64,000 nucleotides of DNA from Chaetomium olivaceum. Its lineage: Eukaryota > Ascomycota > Sordariomycetes > Sordariales > Chaetomiaceae. Below are positions 35,039 to 47,815 of this stretch, one piece after another. Made by a program: the position numbers and the translations under genes. Location: contig JAYWVB010000090.1 in assembly GCA_039881045.1 (NCBI GenBank), positions 1-64,000 on the forward strand. Reading direction: 5' to 3'. Every line of letters starts with the position of its first letter. The stretch's first letter is position 1. The notes below the pieces were generated by a model, which worked only from the letters and a program-made list of their open reading frames with translations, did no database searches and was not told the DNA's origin.

Positions 35039-36030
35039 ATGAAGGCGGCCACCATCCTCGCGGCCCTCGCGGCCTCAGTCGACGGCGCCGTCCTCTGGGA
35101 CGGCCGGTTCAACGAGTTCACCAGCTCCAAGGACCTCAACGCCTGGTCCTGGGCCAACCAGGTCGGGCCCTACCAATACTACATCCACGGCTCGGGCGCC
35201 GTCGAGAAATACATCAACCTCTCCCCAGACTACAAGAACCCGGCGGACAAGGTCTCGAAGCAGGGCGCCAAGTTTACGCTCGACAGCACCGCCTTCTGGA
35301 ACGGCCAGAACATGCGGCGCACCGAGCTGATCCCGCAGACGAAAGCGGCCATCAACAAGGGCAAGGTGTACTACCACTTCAGCATCTCGCGCAAGGACAC
35401 CAACGCGCCCAGCGTCAACCGCGAGCACCAGATCTGCTTCTTCGAGAGCCACTTCACCGAGCTCAAGTACGGCTGGATCAGCGGCGAGCAGGGCACCAGC
35501 AACCCCAACCTGCAGTGGATGACCAACCAGCAGAGCCGCTGGAAGACGGAGTGGAAGGCGGGCGTCTGGCACAACATTGCCTACGAGATTGTCAGTACCC
35601 AACCCCACCTCCCTACCTATCTCCCTCCATACGAACCGCTCCTCTTCCTCCCCCGATATCCTCTTTGTCACCATAGGCTAACCTCGAGTTTGTGTTTTTG
35701 CGTGGTGTACAGGATTTCAGCGCCAACAAAGTCGGCTTCTGGCACTCGGAGGGCGCAGAGCCGCTCAAGCAGGTGGTGGCGCCCGTGTCGGTGTCGACGT
35801 CGTCCAACGGCGCCGACTGGCACCTGGGCGTGCTGGAGCTGCCGCGCTCGGGCTACTCGGACACCAACGAGGATTTTTACTTCTCGGGCGTCTTCGTCGA
35901 GGACGGGACCATCACCACTGAGATTGGTGGGCCTGGTGAGTTTCTTTTTTCCTTTTCTTTTTGTGGTGGCTTGGTTCCCATGGATGTTGCTTAAGGGTAG
36001 GATGCTGACTTGACTGTGTGTTTAGCGTAA
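35039..36030 (+). CDS. Secreted glycoside hydrolase family 131 beta-glucanase (259 aa)
   Basis: Exons: 35039-35590, 35713-35935 and a five-base final exon 36026-36030 carrying the stop. The protein starts with a signal peptide (MKAATILAALAASVDG) and the mature part begins AVLWDGRFNEFTSS. Conserved GH131 segments follow: WSWANQVGPYQYYIHG, NLSPDYKNPAD, NMRRTELIPQT, YYHFSISRKD, REHQICFFESHFTELKYGW, DWHLGVLELPR and DTNEDFYFSGVF. Members are bifunctional endo/exo beta-1,3/1,6 and beta-1,4 glucanases used in plant-wall or own-wall glucan turnover. There is no carbohydrate-binding module. Length and all motifs are intact. Confidence 0.93.
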
Positions 36031-36677
36031 ACCTTTGTACCGAGGGAGGACAGGGGTTAAGGGAGGATAGGGGCGGTTGAGTTTGGGGACGGGGCTGGTT
36101 ATGTTTGCACATATCATCGCCCTGAGAGGGGCAATTCACTTCATGGACCAACCTCCGCGATTATCATTAACGTTTCACTTGTGACAACGTCACGTCAAGT
36201 TTCCAACAATCTTCGAGCAGCAAGACAAACATATGTTTAACGGTAAGGGTATCGTATCATCGTAAAGGGTAGTAGAAAAGACACCGAGAGAGGAAAAGCC
36301 CCATGGTCCTGCCCGCCGAGCCAGTGTTGGTCCCGAGTTCCATCGTTGAAATCCAGTCCCGCGTCTACAACAACCACTTAACCAAATCCCACCCGGTCAG
36401 CCGCTCTCTGTCGTACGCCACAGGATATTGATGTGCCGTAAAACCCAGAGCACCGCCGACCCGAAAAGTAGACCAAACCCTAAGAATACACGGGGGGGAA
36501 TAAGAAGAGAATTGTAAATTTGAACAATGTGAAAAGAATGAAAAAGGCGTGCGTCAAGTCGTGATGCGCGAGCACGACCCACCAAAAAGGTCCAGTCATC
36601 ATGCTCATCGCGGAGTGGGAGTAGAATGATTTAGAAACGTCACGGCCGTCCGCCGTTGGATATTATTGCGTCGGATC
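36031..36677. other. Convergent spacer, no gene recognised
   Basis: Lies between the GH131 stop and the stop of the SH3-domain gene; probably both 3' untranslated ends. Confidence 0.5.
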
Positions 36678-39600
36678 TCAGACGGCGCCTCTGAGCCTCT
36701 GCTTGCGGGCTAGCCAGTCGCCGAGCATGTCATCAAGTCGCTGTAGCACAAAACAATTAGTATCTGGAACAGAGCAAATCTCCGGGAGCCCAACTTACTG
36801 TCGTTATCTCAGCCAACTTGGCATTCTGTTCCCTAAACAGCGACGCAGCAACATGGTGATCCGGGCCGACATCGTCAACAGTGTTCTTGTCGTACACCAC
36901 AAGCAGCAGATCACGGACATCAGAGCCCGAATCGAAGAAGGCGCGCAGACTGGTATCGTCCCACGATTCGGATCTCGTCGTCGATGGCGTCGTTGAAGTT
37001 TTGTGACCAGACATGTCGGCGTCCTCGTGTTCGATAAGTTCGGGTGATGGTGTTGACATGGGCGAGACACGGTCCTCTTCTTGGCTAGCATTATCAACCA
37101 TCAGAGGTGGCGGGTTGCTGCTGGCGATTGGTGACACCTGCACGGGTGAGTCCGACAGCTGGTCGGTCGTCTGTGCTGGGATCTTGACAGCAGGCGCCGC
37201 GATTGGTGTGGGCTGAACAGCCATCGGTGCTCCCTGGCCGGCTTCCGCGATTCCGTCTTGCACAGCGCGCGGTTCCTGTCGGGTGGTTTCCTCGGGTACC
37301 GGTGCCTGCCGCGTTGGCTCAGGTGCGATGTCCTCCTCGTCGGTGTCTGAGTCCTCAAGCTCAAGCTCCGCACGGGGTTTCGCGATGGCGGATTTGACCG
37401 GGCGAGGTTCTGGTCTTGCCGTCTTTGATAAAGAACTCTTGACGGGCGATGCATCGCGGTCTGGCCTCTGATCTCGGGGGCTGTTTTGGGGAGACGCCTT
37501 CGGACTCGACTCGACCAAGCGCATCGACGCCGGGGGAACATTCGCAACATTGTTGATCCTCCCTTCTGAGATGTAAGGTTTGACGTCCACGCCGTTGTTC
37601 TCTCTGACGCTGTTGGATCTCCTGGTGGGGGACGGATCGCCCCTCGGATGCTTTTGCAGCTTGCTCGGGTTCCTCTGGGGGCCCGCCTTCTCTGGCGACG
37701 CTTGCGGTTCGTCTTCCTCCATGTCCTTTTCCGGGGCGTCTGCATCCATCGACCGCTTACCAAATGAATCGTCGTCATCCTCTCCTTTCGATTTCTTATC
37801 CTTCCGGGAGAAGAAACCCCGCAGACCGCCAGCCTTCTTTTCCTTCTCCTTCTCCTTCTTCTTCTTCTTGTCATCCTTGCTGAAGATGCTATCCTTGTCG
37901 AGCTTGTCCAAGCTGGGACGTGGTTTCACGTCCCTGGCTTCACTCGAGGTCCGCGGGGCATTATCGTCACGCAGCAGGTTCGGAGTCAGCGTAATCTTCT
38001 TAGTCTCAACAGTATCGTCCTTGAAGAACGAGTCCCGCACGGTACCATCGCTTGACTTCTTCGGCCCGTCTGCCTTGGCCTCAGCGACCTCCTCGACAGC
38101 CCGCGATACGGTCTTGTTGGCAGATGATGTTTCGGCGTCGCCGCCGGCTTCTTGCCGCTTCGAATCGGCCTTGGTTTGTTTCGGTTGCGATTTCGGCTTC
38201 AAAGGTTCCACCTTCGCTGTCTCGTCTTGCATTTCCCCATCCCCAGTCGACTTTTGGGACTGCTGCGACTGTTGCCCTTGCTGTTGCTGTGCGAGCTCAC
38301 CGTCGGCGTCTTCTTCCTCGGTCGAATAATCGATATCGGAGTAGTCAACATAAGTGGGAGCGGCGAACTGGACGTTTTTGGTTTTCCTCCTCTTCATGGC
38401 AGACCGGATAGGGTTCCGTGCCTTGTCTTGCTGGTCTCCCAGCATCGATGCAGAAAGCTACAACGTGTCAATACAACCTTCCCAGACAGTGCCACTATTC
38501 CCCAACCTACATCGATATTCCTGTGCTTGTTTAACCGAGCTAACCTTTCGGTGGGCGTTTCGATATGCTCTGCTGGTAAGTAACCTACGGAGAATTCACG
38601 ATTAGCCCTCGTCTCTGCGGCGGACTCCGAGTCGGCTTACCGATGCTGCTATCTTTGACGACCCGTACCAGCCACCAATAGCTGTTGCTGTCATCGAGAA
38701 GGACCATGGTGTCCCCCTTTGTGGCATTGGCCTGCCCCTCAACGGTCGCCACAAACGTGTGGAGGGCATAGACGAAATCGAAATCGATGTCCTCTGTATC
38801 TTGTAAGCACTCGCCACCCCAGCCGGAGTCAATGAACCTGGAGTCAGAAAGGTCGGAAAAGTCGCCATCATCATCTCCTACTTCATCGGACTCGTAGGGT
38901 ATCGTCAGGTCGCTGGTAGCATCGTCCTCATGTACTTCATTGTCCTCATTATCCGCTCCGTGCTCCCTTGATTCGTGTATTGTTAACCCGTCCCCATTAT
39001 TCGAATCCTCCAGCTCGAAGTCGCACTCGTCCCCTTCGTTCGCCCAGGGCAGGCTGTCGTCAAAATCGAAGTCATTCGGCGAAGGGCACATTTCCCGTGG
39101 TGCGTCGTCCGTATCCGTGGTATTCGGCACAAACCCACTGTCATGATGATGATGGCGACATCTGAGAGAAACTAAAGAAGATTGTACAACCGCGCGCTGG
39201 CGCAGTTCTCTGCCGTCTTCCCCCAATGGCAGGTGTTCAGGACTCTCGAGGTATGGAGACGATGACCTCTGGTCGCAAACATCCGGCGAAGTCTCGGGGC
39301 CACAACTTTGTCGCGATTCCGGGAGGGATTCGGCTTTGCTCGAAGAGAGGGCCGAAAGAGCAAAAATTGACCCACCATCCTCGATTGAAGGCGAACTCGA
39401 GATCTTATCCATCATGTCATCATCCATGTCAACCTCGGCGTCGCCGTCCAAATCGCCGTCGTCGACCTCGTGGCCGCCATTCTGGGCAACCGCCAGCGCA
39501 TCCTGCTGGGCGCCGGCACGCATCGTATCCGCACTGCCGTTTTGCTGGCCACTGGTAGCCGGGTCGTGAACTCGAACGTCGTAGGGGTCGGGGTCCCACG

Positions 39601-39997
39601 ATACACCAGGGCTCCGGAGATTCTCCTCGGCGGCTTCGGCCGCAACCTCGCGGAGGGTCTCGGCTTGGTGTGGAGCGAGTGATCCGTCAGGAGGCGGCCC
39701 CTGGTGCCTTTGCGCGGATGGCGTGTCGTGGTCTTGGAGATCGATAGTGTCTGTAGAGGTAAGAAAGGGAGTGTTAGGTTGAAGTCGCTCAATCTGGTGC
39801 GGTATGGCACGGGCTGAGGCGCAATTGCAAGGCAGAAACCGCGCAAGGACATCGATGCGTGGGTCGTGGGTCACAAGCCACGAGGGACAGGGCCACGGCG
39901 GCGCGCATCGCCCAGGGCAGCCAGGGGCAGGCGAGATGAAGGGGGGGATTGGGGGGGGTGCAAGCATACCAGCGCGAATAATCTCTGGCCTCGTCAT
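36678..39997 (-). CDS. TEA4: SH3-domain polarity protein, Bud14/Tea4 (TeaC) type, 977 aa
   Basis: Exons: 39997-39970, 39750-38641, 38584-38511, 38457-36799, 36740-36678; the sum is an exact multiple of three and no frame break is seen. The first exon encodes only MTRPEIIRA and is split off by a 219-base intron. An acidic, Ser-rich region leads to one SH3 domain (about residues 325-400: DFDFVYALHTFVATVEGQAN, then NSYWWLVRVV, YLPAEHIETPTERLARLNKH). The SH3 is followed by RNPIRSAMKRRKTKNVQFAAP and a long disordered Lys/Glu/Ser/Pro tail. In yeasts and Aspergillus such proteins link microtubule tip markers to formins and the PP1 phosphatase Glc7 at the growing tip. The symbol is by family resemblance. 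Confidence 0.85.
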
Positions 39998-42900
39998 TGT
40001 GAATTGCCCGGTTCACGCATGAAACGCCCCGCAAATGATTTAGGATTCTGTCTCTCTGCGATCTGCGCAGGCGCTTCCAATGCACGTTGGGCCGCCAAAC
40101 TTTTGAAAACTGGCACAATTGTTGGATGCGGCTGCTGGGTAGGGAGAGATGACTGCGCAAACCCCTGAAGTTTCCCAGCTGAGGCTGGCAGGCTAGCTCG
40201 CATTAGTTCGATTTAGCGGGCTGATGAGGCGCCCCGGTTTTGGTCTGGCACATGAAGATGGCTTGGCGTCAGAAAAGTGCGGCGCGTGCTCCCAGGTCGT
40301 TGTGGGAGCGTCGCAATTGAGAGGATCTCATCCCAAAACTGCTGAGAGAGGGCGAGAAAGTCTACGGTCACAAAATAGTCCAATGGCCTCCGTTGAAATC
40401 ATCGATGTTCCGGCCGAGCAAATTATCGACTGAGCCCGTCTAGGGAGATCTCGGGCTGCTATCACGGAAGAAGGTCCAGTTCCAGGTCGTGCTGCATCAG
40501 GTTCCGGAGCTGAGCAACCGAGCTGCAACAAATGTTAGGTGGGCTGAAGATGATGAGGAAACAAAGGTCATCATAAATTCTTTGCGTTTGAGAGAGAACA
40601 TGGAATTGTGTGCATCGGTATTCGTACGTGGATTATGTGTCCGAAAATGGAACATGAAGGGCTCTGATGAAAGATGAAACACTCGACTTGCAAGGTTAAG
40701 GGAGGTGCAATCTCGATGGCCCCGAGGGATGGGAGACGGTGGGGCCGAGCTGCCCCGCCTTCGCCGTCCGTGAGGTTCGGGTGTCTTTGCTCGCATTGCC
40801 GACGAAATTATTTGCCGGGCGACTTATGTAGAGGCCTCAACCACGCGGGGCAAAGGAGTACGAAGCATTTTACATTGTTCTTCCCGCCGCCGGCTTTGAA
40901 CCGAATCATCACGATCACGTGGCGCACAGACTCGTCAGGAGCAAGTCGTCAGTCAAGTACAGACCTCTCCTATTTTCTTGCTACAATCCCTCAACTAATT
41001 CGTACACAATAATGGATGCGTAACAGTCAGAGTCTTTCTGCGAGAGGAACTACTGTGTAAGGTAACGGAAGCTTCAGACACACCATCCCTCACCCTCTTA
41101 TCTCTCGCCGATGCCTTAGATTCACCAACACCCGACCTCAGACAATAACTACTCGTTGCCGGGTCTCCCAGAAACCACAACCCCCAAACCCCAGAAAAGG
41201 ATCCCGCCGGCCCCGGCCTGCACGAGTCATGAGCTGCCCGCCAGGTCGTTGCCAAGGCGGTTCCCCACAAAAGACAAGCCTTTGCCAAGATTGGATGCCA
41301 ACAGGACGGGCCCCTTGCCAACCTTCCTGTTCGACCGTCAAGCAATCCCCCTGGCGATGACGCGGATGTGTTGTCCTTTCAAAGAACGAGGGGGCAGCAA
41401 CCTTATCTGTACCATACTCGGAGGTACGCAACAACCGATGCGTGCTTGTGTCTCTTCTGAGAACGGGCGCTGCGACAGAGGCATATTTGCCAGACGCGCC
41501 GGGATACGCACTGTGCGCACCTCCCTCACACTGAAAAAGGCGTGAAAACTGGATGATCCGGAGCTGTGTGTGGGCCGAGCTGACATTGGACCACACAGAG
41601 CTTGATCAGATGCCATATTGTGACCTTCTCTGCAGGTTTCTTGCAGGTTTCCTTGCACGTGCAACGGGAACCCCACGTCCACGGGTTACTGTGTCGTGTA
41701 CACAACAGCGAGTGGAGAGGGATGCTGTGGCCTTCAGGTACCACTAGCCGAAAAACCACCCAAAAGGCTTGTTTTCGTCTCACTGTGGGCGGGTCCCAAG
41801 GGTCGAATTGAAATGTTTCAATACGCTGAATCGAAATGCGCCCTCGCTCGACAAGCACGGAATAAGAACACGGCCTACCAGCGGTGTTGTTTTGAACATT
41901 CGATACTGTGGCTTGAACCTCCATGGCACAATGGCGGCGGCTTGATCCCCGAACCTCTAAAAAAGTGCGGGCCGTCATTCTCGCCTACGCATTTCACAGT
42001 GCTGCGCCCCGTCCAAGAACGGGGATGGCGTCGTGTGGGTACCAATCCTGTTGAGCAGTCGAAGCGAGTCTGGCCACACAGTGCGGTACTTGAGGTCGAA
42101 TCGTCTGCCGCCTGCAGATGGGCGCTTTGATTTTGCCTCGCGGGGTATGTCTCTGGGTGATAAGCGCTAATTAAACATCCATTTTCTCATTTATCGGCCG
42201 CGAAAATAGCAGCTTTGATTGAGCTTTTTATGCACAGCGAACCAGTATTCATTTCGAAAACCTTGCTACGGAACGACACATCAACGCTTCTTTTACACAA
42301 AATGGCAGATTGCTCGTGTCGACCAAGTATGGCTCAGGTTTGTCGAGTTTAGCGCAACGGAGGAGAAAGTGTGCCAGCTTGCAAATCCTTGAACACCAGT
42401 AACCCCACCAGGTTAGAAAAGGGTGTCGGACTGGACCCCTCGGACAGTACGCCTCTGCCTACCTGCGCACGGTGCCGCCGCTGGATCCCGTCCATCCGTT
42501 CCCCCTGGGAATTTGTCTGATGAATGAAGGAAGGGTGCACCCTTCTGCTCTCCCGGCTTATTGAGTCAGGGACCAAACACTTTTGAGACGGTTCGGCGTA
42601 AAAGGGCGAAATCGGCCGCCAAATCCACGGGAAAGCTTTGTATTGCGAAACAAGCAAGCGCGGACGACTATTTCGGATCCACAGAACCTTCCATCGCATT
42701 GATTGACAAGCGCTGCGTGTCCTCGGCGCCCCTTACAGCAGGCCCCAAACCGTCCCGACCACGAGGGAGTTCTGGGCGCCCAGCCTCTACAATCCCCCAC
42801 AGCAAAACATTCGCGACGGCGATAGGTGCTACTGAGTTATTCGGCATCGCGACACTTGGAAACTCGCGATAAACCGACGACGACGACGAAATCGAGAGAG

Positions 42901-43097
42901 GATCGATAGGGAGAAATTCGGCCAGAATCTTGTGGGAAACTGCAATTGCCCGGTCGCTTCGGGCCCGGCCCCTGCCCGACGACGGCAATCCCTCCACGCC
43001 GCAAACGGGTCACCAAAAAACCACAACAAAGTCGATTTCCATGGCGATTGCGCGTATAGCTGAAACCTAGGCGGAAGCCGCCGTTTATACCGCAACC
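39998..43097. other. Large divergent intergenic region (3.1 kb), no gene recognised
   Basis: Separates the SH3-domain gene (minus) from palH (plus). Many short open frames on both strands; the longest (41696-42130, plus) has no family features. Regulators with long leaders and upstream frames are common among fungal polarity and signalling genes, so part of this may be transcribed. Nothing else is supported. Confidence 0.5.
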
Positions 43098-45470
43098 ATG
43101 GAACCGCGGCAGCTCCTCGCGGGTTTGACGGCCACCGCGGTGCTGCCGACCGGCACCCCCGTGGTCGCTCGCAGCTGCGGCGGGTTGAACCTCCCTATGG
43201 GAGGTGTTCTTTCCATGCCGAACGGCGAGTTCGTCACCCTCACAGCAGCGGCCGCTTTCAAGCCCGTCTGCACACCGGTCACGCCCCCTGCGATCATTGC
43301 GAATGGCGGAGGCGGGTCTGTATCGATTGACGACACGGTCGAGGGATCGATGCCGACCGATGACGGATGGGCCTTTTCGGATTTCCGGGACCCCTTTTAC
43401 GCCTCGACATTTCCCCAGTGCTACGCTCTCGCCGCAACTACCGTGGTCGCATACACCCTGGTCATCATGCTCTTCGCCACACCACGGTCGTTTTTGGATG
43501 GGGGAGTTGTTGTCTTGGGTCAGAGGGGATTCACAAACAGGGGCTCCGGTCCAACCATCGGCGGACGGCCTTGGTTACAAAAGGTTGCGGCCCTTGCAGT
43601 CGCCATCTCCCTGACCATTGCCAGCGCCGCCACATTCCAGGCCGCCGAAGAACAGTATTCGTACGGCGTGCAGAATGCAAGACGATTACAAGCCGACGTA
43701 CTCGGCGGCAACGAGCTCAAGATCATTCGCATCATATCGAATACCTTCCTCTGGCTTGCGCAGGCTCAAACTCTCATTCGTCTTTTCCCACGCCAACGAG
43801 AAAAGGTCATCATTAAATGGACCGCCTTCGCTCTCATCACCTTGGATGTCATCTTTCAGTCTCTCAACAGCTTCAAATACGAACAAGGACCGGCCCGGCC
43901 GGGCTCCTTTTCGGATGCTGTCCCGGCCCTCAGCTATCTTTTTGCCCTCTCGTTGGGTGTTTTGTACGCCGCTTGGGTCATTTATTATTCCCTCTTAAAG
44001 AAGCGGTACGCCTTTTGGCATCCGCAAATGAAGAACATGTTGTTGGTGGCGGTGTTGTCGCTCTTTTCGATTCTCATACCCGTGGTGTTCTTCATCTTGG
44101 ATATCGTTCAACCCGATTTTACCGGATGGGGGGAATACGTTCGATGGGTCGGTGCAGCGGCCGCCAGCGTTATCGTCTGGGAATGGGTGGAAAGGATCGA
44201 AGCCCTGGAGCGAGAGGAGAAGAAGGATGGGATACTTGGTAGGGAAGTGTTTGATGGAGATGAGATGCTCGAGATGGCTCGCTCAAATAACGGGCTCAGG
44301 AGGCGGCGAAAAGAGGCCGACGAGGCGGATAAAGAGTCCAGCTTTGACAGCGGGAGGGATAACAGCCCAGACGCAGGGCAGGGTAATAGGTGGCCAAAGG
44401 TTACGGCGATCGCATCGAAATACCGGCCAAGACCGAGGCCCAAGAGGACGACGAACCCCCCTGGATCGCCAGATACACAACCCTCCAACCATGACAGGAT
44501 ACGCTTCCTACAACCTCCACTATGGCCGGCCAGACCACCACCGGCTGTCACACCGATCAGCCGCACCGACACTTCCAGCGCGGCGAGCACGGTTTATGCT
44601 GTCAGGTACCATCCACTAACCGAAACAACCTCGCGCACCCCGCCGCCTCCGCAGAGTAACGCGCAACTGTCACGAAGGGACAGCGTATCCTCGAGCCACG
44701 CCGGTGATGATGATGGGACTCCGAGCGAAGGTGGTGATGGACCTACCCAGCCGACCCAGGGTGCACCACAGACACCACCGGCACCATCGACAGCGACAGC
44801 ATCAACCAACCGTTGGCGGTCGATAACACAACGCATACCTTTCCAGAGCCCACGGAATACTGACGTGGAGCGCGCCGTCCCGACAGCCCAGGCGAATCCC
44901 CCCCGGCAAAGGGACGCAGCAGCAGTAGCAGCAACAAATGGGACTTTCGGGGGCGCCTCGAGGACTTCGCCGCCACACATGCAGACCGCCTGCGCGATAA
45001 ATTCTGGACCACACCGGACACCGACAGCCTGCCGGTGACGGTCATCCCAGCCCCGCCCCGACGGGGTGCCGCGCTTGCGCAGTTGTTGGAGGAGGAGGAG
45101 CTGGACACGCAGGGGGCGCGACCAACCATCCGATGCACCGACAAGATAGCAATATATCGAGGGCGGTGCCGGCGGAGGATGAGATGTCCCTACAACTAGA
45201 TTCGGGGCCGGATTCACCAACGAGGGGCCAAGGGTGCAGCAGCCGCAGCCGTGGCCCGGCGTCATGCGGCGCGAATCGGGGTCATTTTCTGCGCGGCCGC
45301 GGTTATCGATACCCCGGGCGGGCACCCCGTCAACGGTCGGGTTAGACAGGTCACCGTCTGGCCTTCCGGCTTCAGCGGTTACTCCTGGCTCAGCGGCTAC
45401 TCCTGGCTCGGCAGGCCCACCGCCGCCCGGTTTTGGTCATGGGCCGAACCACGGAACGCCACCGTCGTGA
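43098..45470 (+). CDS. palH: Ambient-pH sensor PalH/Rim21 (about 790 aa), three frame breaks
   Basis: A single long exon from the ATG at 43098. The N-terminal ectodomain (Cys-containing, with SCGGLNLPMGGVLSM) is followed by seven hydrophobic segments, the PalH plan: for example YALAATTVVAYTLVIMLFAT, AALAVAISLTIASAATF and ALSYLFALSLGVLYAAWVIY. The PalH signatures AQTLIRLFPRQREKVIIKW and LDVIFQSLNSF are present. The cytosolic tail is long and Pro/Ser-rich. PalH senses neutral to alkaline pH at the plasma membrane and, with PalF and ESCRT, triggers processing of the transcription factor PacC. The tail is broken by three apparent one-base deletions, in the C7 run at 44898-44904, the G5 run at 45112-45116 and the GGG at 45232-45234. 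Read through them, it continues to a stop at 45468-45470; unread, it stops at 45038. Confidence 0.9.
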
Positions 45471-46182
45471 TTCCATGTTTTTGTGTTTTCTTGAATCATG
45501 TGCTGTTATGGATAAGCATTTACGAGCAAGCTAGGCGCGCTAGCGGGGACTTTCTTGGTTATTTTTATCTTATGGTCGACGGGGTGTATTCGACGTGATT
45601 CATGTCGGATCCAGCAAAATGGTGGGAGTGGGCCACAAGGGATGATACGGGGTATGGGTATCTTTTTGAGGGGGTCTACGGAGTTCATAGGTGGGTTTGG
45701 GAAGGGGATACCAGGATCCGGAGTTCGATTTTACGGACGGGGCAACGTTTCCATTTTTTTACGATGCTTGATGCTGTGATTCAGCTGTTGTCGTTTCTAT
45801 ATCCGTGGGGACTGACGCTGTCTGAGTCTCGTCTACTAGGTACACCTAGGTATATGTTGAATCATGAAATAGATATTACAGAAAGCCCGTAAGGGTGGTG
45901 CCTACTCACAGTCGGCTCTTCTTTCCCAAAGCAGGGGGCTGTCTTTCTGTAAACGTTAGCGCCAACAATGGAAGTTTCAGCAGTTGCGGCAGTCGCAGTG
46001 CAGAGTGCCCGTCCCGTCACCTTGTCAGAGACGAGACCCAAGCAAACTCGGTGTTCTTCCACTTCTTATCGGACATTTCTAAGTCAGTTTGAGCTCTTAT
46101 TCGATGCCGTATTAAGGCTAACCAACTAACAACATCGATAAACCTTTACCTTGACACATCAGGCCCGTGGCCGGCTTTAGAG
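45471..46182. other. Intergenic, no gene recognised
   Basis: 3' side of palH and promoter side of the kinase gene. No further features. Confidence 0.5.
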
Positions 46183-47815
46183 ATGACAGGCTATGACCTG
46201 CTTGCTAAGGCGGATGCCGACGCTGAGTGCAGAGCTTGGTTGTTTAAGCTCGTCAACGTCAGAAACCAAGTTGTATCCTTCGTCGATTCCCGGCTGGACG
46301 GCCAGGGTACCGGAAAGTACCTCGGCTACTGCAAAGGTTCTTTCAATATCAGCTACCGCATCGGCTTTGGAGAAGGGCGGCCGAGCGTTCTCATACGCTT
46401 CCCGAAGCCCGGTCACACCCTGACAGCTTGGCGCGAGGAGAAGGTCGCGAATGAAGTACGGGTGATCGAATACCTCCGGGAACATACCACCATTCCCTTA
46501 CGTCGCGTACGATGCTGGGGTCTGACTGACGAGAGCCCGGCTCAACTGGGTCCCTTCATCATCATGGACTTCGTCGAGGGCGTTCAGCTATCCACCTTTC
46601 TCAAAGAGCACGCCGAGCTAAACCAAGCAGGTCTTCCCCTGAACCTGGCCGTCGTCAAGGAGGTAACACTGGACACCATCTACGACCAACTCGCCGATTA
46701 TGTACTGCAAATCTCTGGGTTCGACTTCTCATCCATCGGTGCCATCTCGAAAAATGCCAGAGACGACGAGGACAATGGGCTTAACCTGCGCGAGAACCTT
46801 AAGCGCGAGCTCGACCGCCAGGAGGGCATGGGCAGCGGCTCTTTGGGAGAGGAAGAGGGGAAGGACACGCCCGTTACGGACGTGCCTGGCGAGGCCAGCA
46901 CTTGGTCCGTCACCGGAAGGGCGCTCACCTTCAAAATGAACGAGTTGGCCACCAACACGGGTTACCCAGCCGACCAGTTTCCCAACGCTCCCTTCACCAG
47001 CGCAAGCGACTATTTCCACGCCATCGCCGACCAAAACATGCTCCACCTCAAGACCCAACGAAACCTCTCCAACCCCGGCGATGAAGCAAACGTCCGCCGG
47101 CGATTCATCGCCCGCCGCCAGTTCCGGCAGCTCATCCCAAAGTACTGCATCGAAAATGATGATACCACCGCCGGTGGCCCCTTCAAACTCTTCTGCGACG
47201 ATATGCAACCGTCCAACATGCTCATCCCCGGCACTCACTTCGCATCACGGCACTCACTTCGCATCACGGCACTCACTTCGCATCACGGCACTCCTCAACT
47301 TCGAGTTTACAAACAGCATGCCGGCGCAGTTCACCTATGACCCGCCTTGGTGGCTGCTGCTACGCGGGCCCGACATGTGGCTAGGCCACTACGGCCATAT
47401 GGACGAGTTTATAGCCCGGTATGTGCCTCGCATGGAACAATTCCTGCGGGCGCTGGAGCGGGCTGAGGACAAGGCTGAGGCGGGAAAGGGCGGTTCTGTT
47501 ACGGCTGCTAGTGCTACTGCTACTGCTATTGGGGGTGGAGATGCAAACCACCACCACCGGCTGTCTACTCGTATGCGGGAGTCTTGGGAGACGGGGCGGT
47601 TCTGGTTCAACTATGCGGCGAGAACGAGCTTGGATATCGATGACATCTATTGGGCGGCTCTGCACGATCATAAGGTTGCCGGGGATGGCATTCCGTCGCT
47701 GGATGCATCTACGCGGGCTGAGTTGGAGGAGCTGGTGAGGTTGAAGATGGAGCAGCGCCGGGCGTATAATGAGGCTTATGACATTCGGTTTCCTGATGAT
47801 GAGGACTCTGACTGA
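46183..47815 (+). CDS. Aminoglycoside-phosphotransferase-fold kinase, frame broken by a 19-bp triplication
   Basis: This is a fungal APH-family protein of about 540 aa. The N-lobe includes GSFNISYRIGFGEGRPSVLI (ATP loop region and Lys-like position) and the hinge PFIIMDFVEGVQLS. The catalytic-loop equivalent reads FCDDMQPSNML, the fungal form of HxDxxxxN with Asp and Asn kept. The metal-binding Asp of the following DFG-like motif (usually LDFEFT) is Asn here (AAC at 47297-47299, giving LLNFEFT). Downstream, FTYDPPWWLLLRGPDMW matches family members. Three tandem copies of a 19-base unit (47230-47286) put the last part in another frame: as read, the protein stops soon after, while the other frame runs to 47815. 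Two copies would be in frame. The substrate is unknown; the change at the metal site suggests weak or no activity. Confidence 0.7.
47230..47286. repeat. Three tandem copies of a 19-bp unit within the kinase gene
   Basis: Units 47230-47248, 47249-47267 and 47268-47286 are identical (GGCACTCACTTCGCATCAC). A partial fourth (GGCACTC) follows. Because 19 is not a multiple of three, each gain or loss of a unit changes the reading frame. Confidence 0.95.

Noticed and set aside
41696..42130. 144-codon plus-strand open frame in the large gap before palH
   Set aside because: No family features or supporting structure; may be leader DNA.
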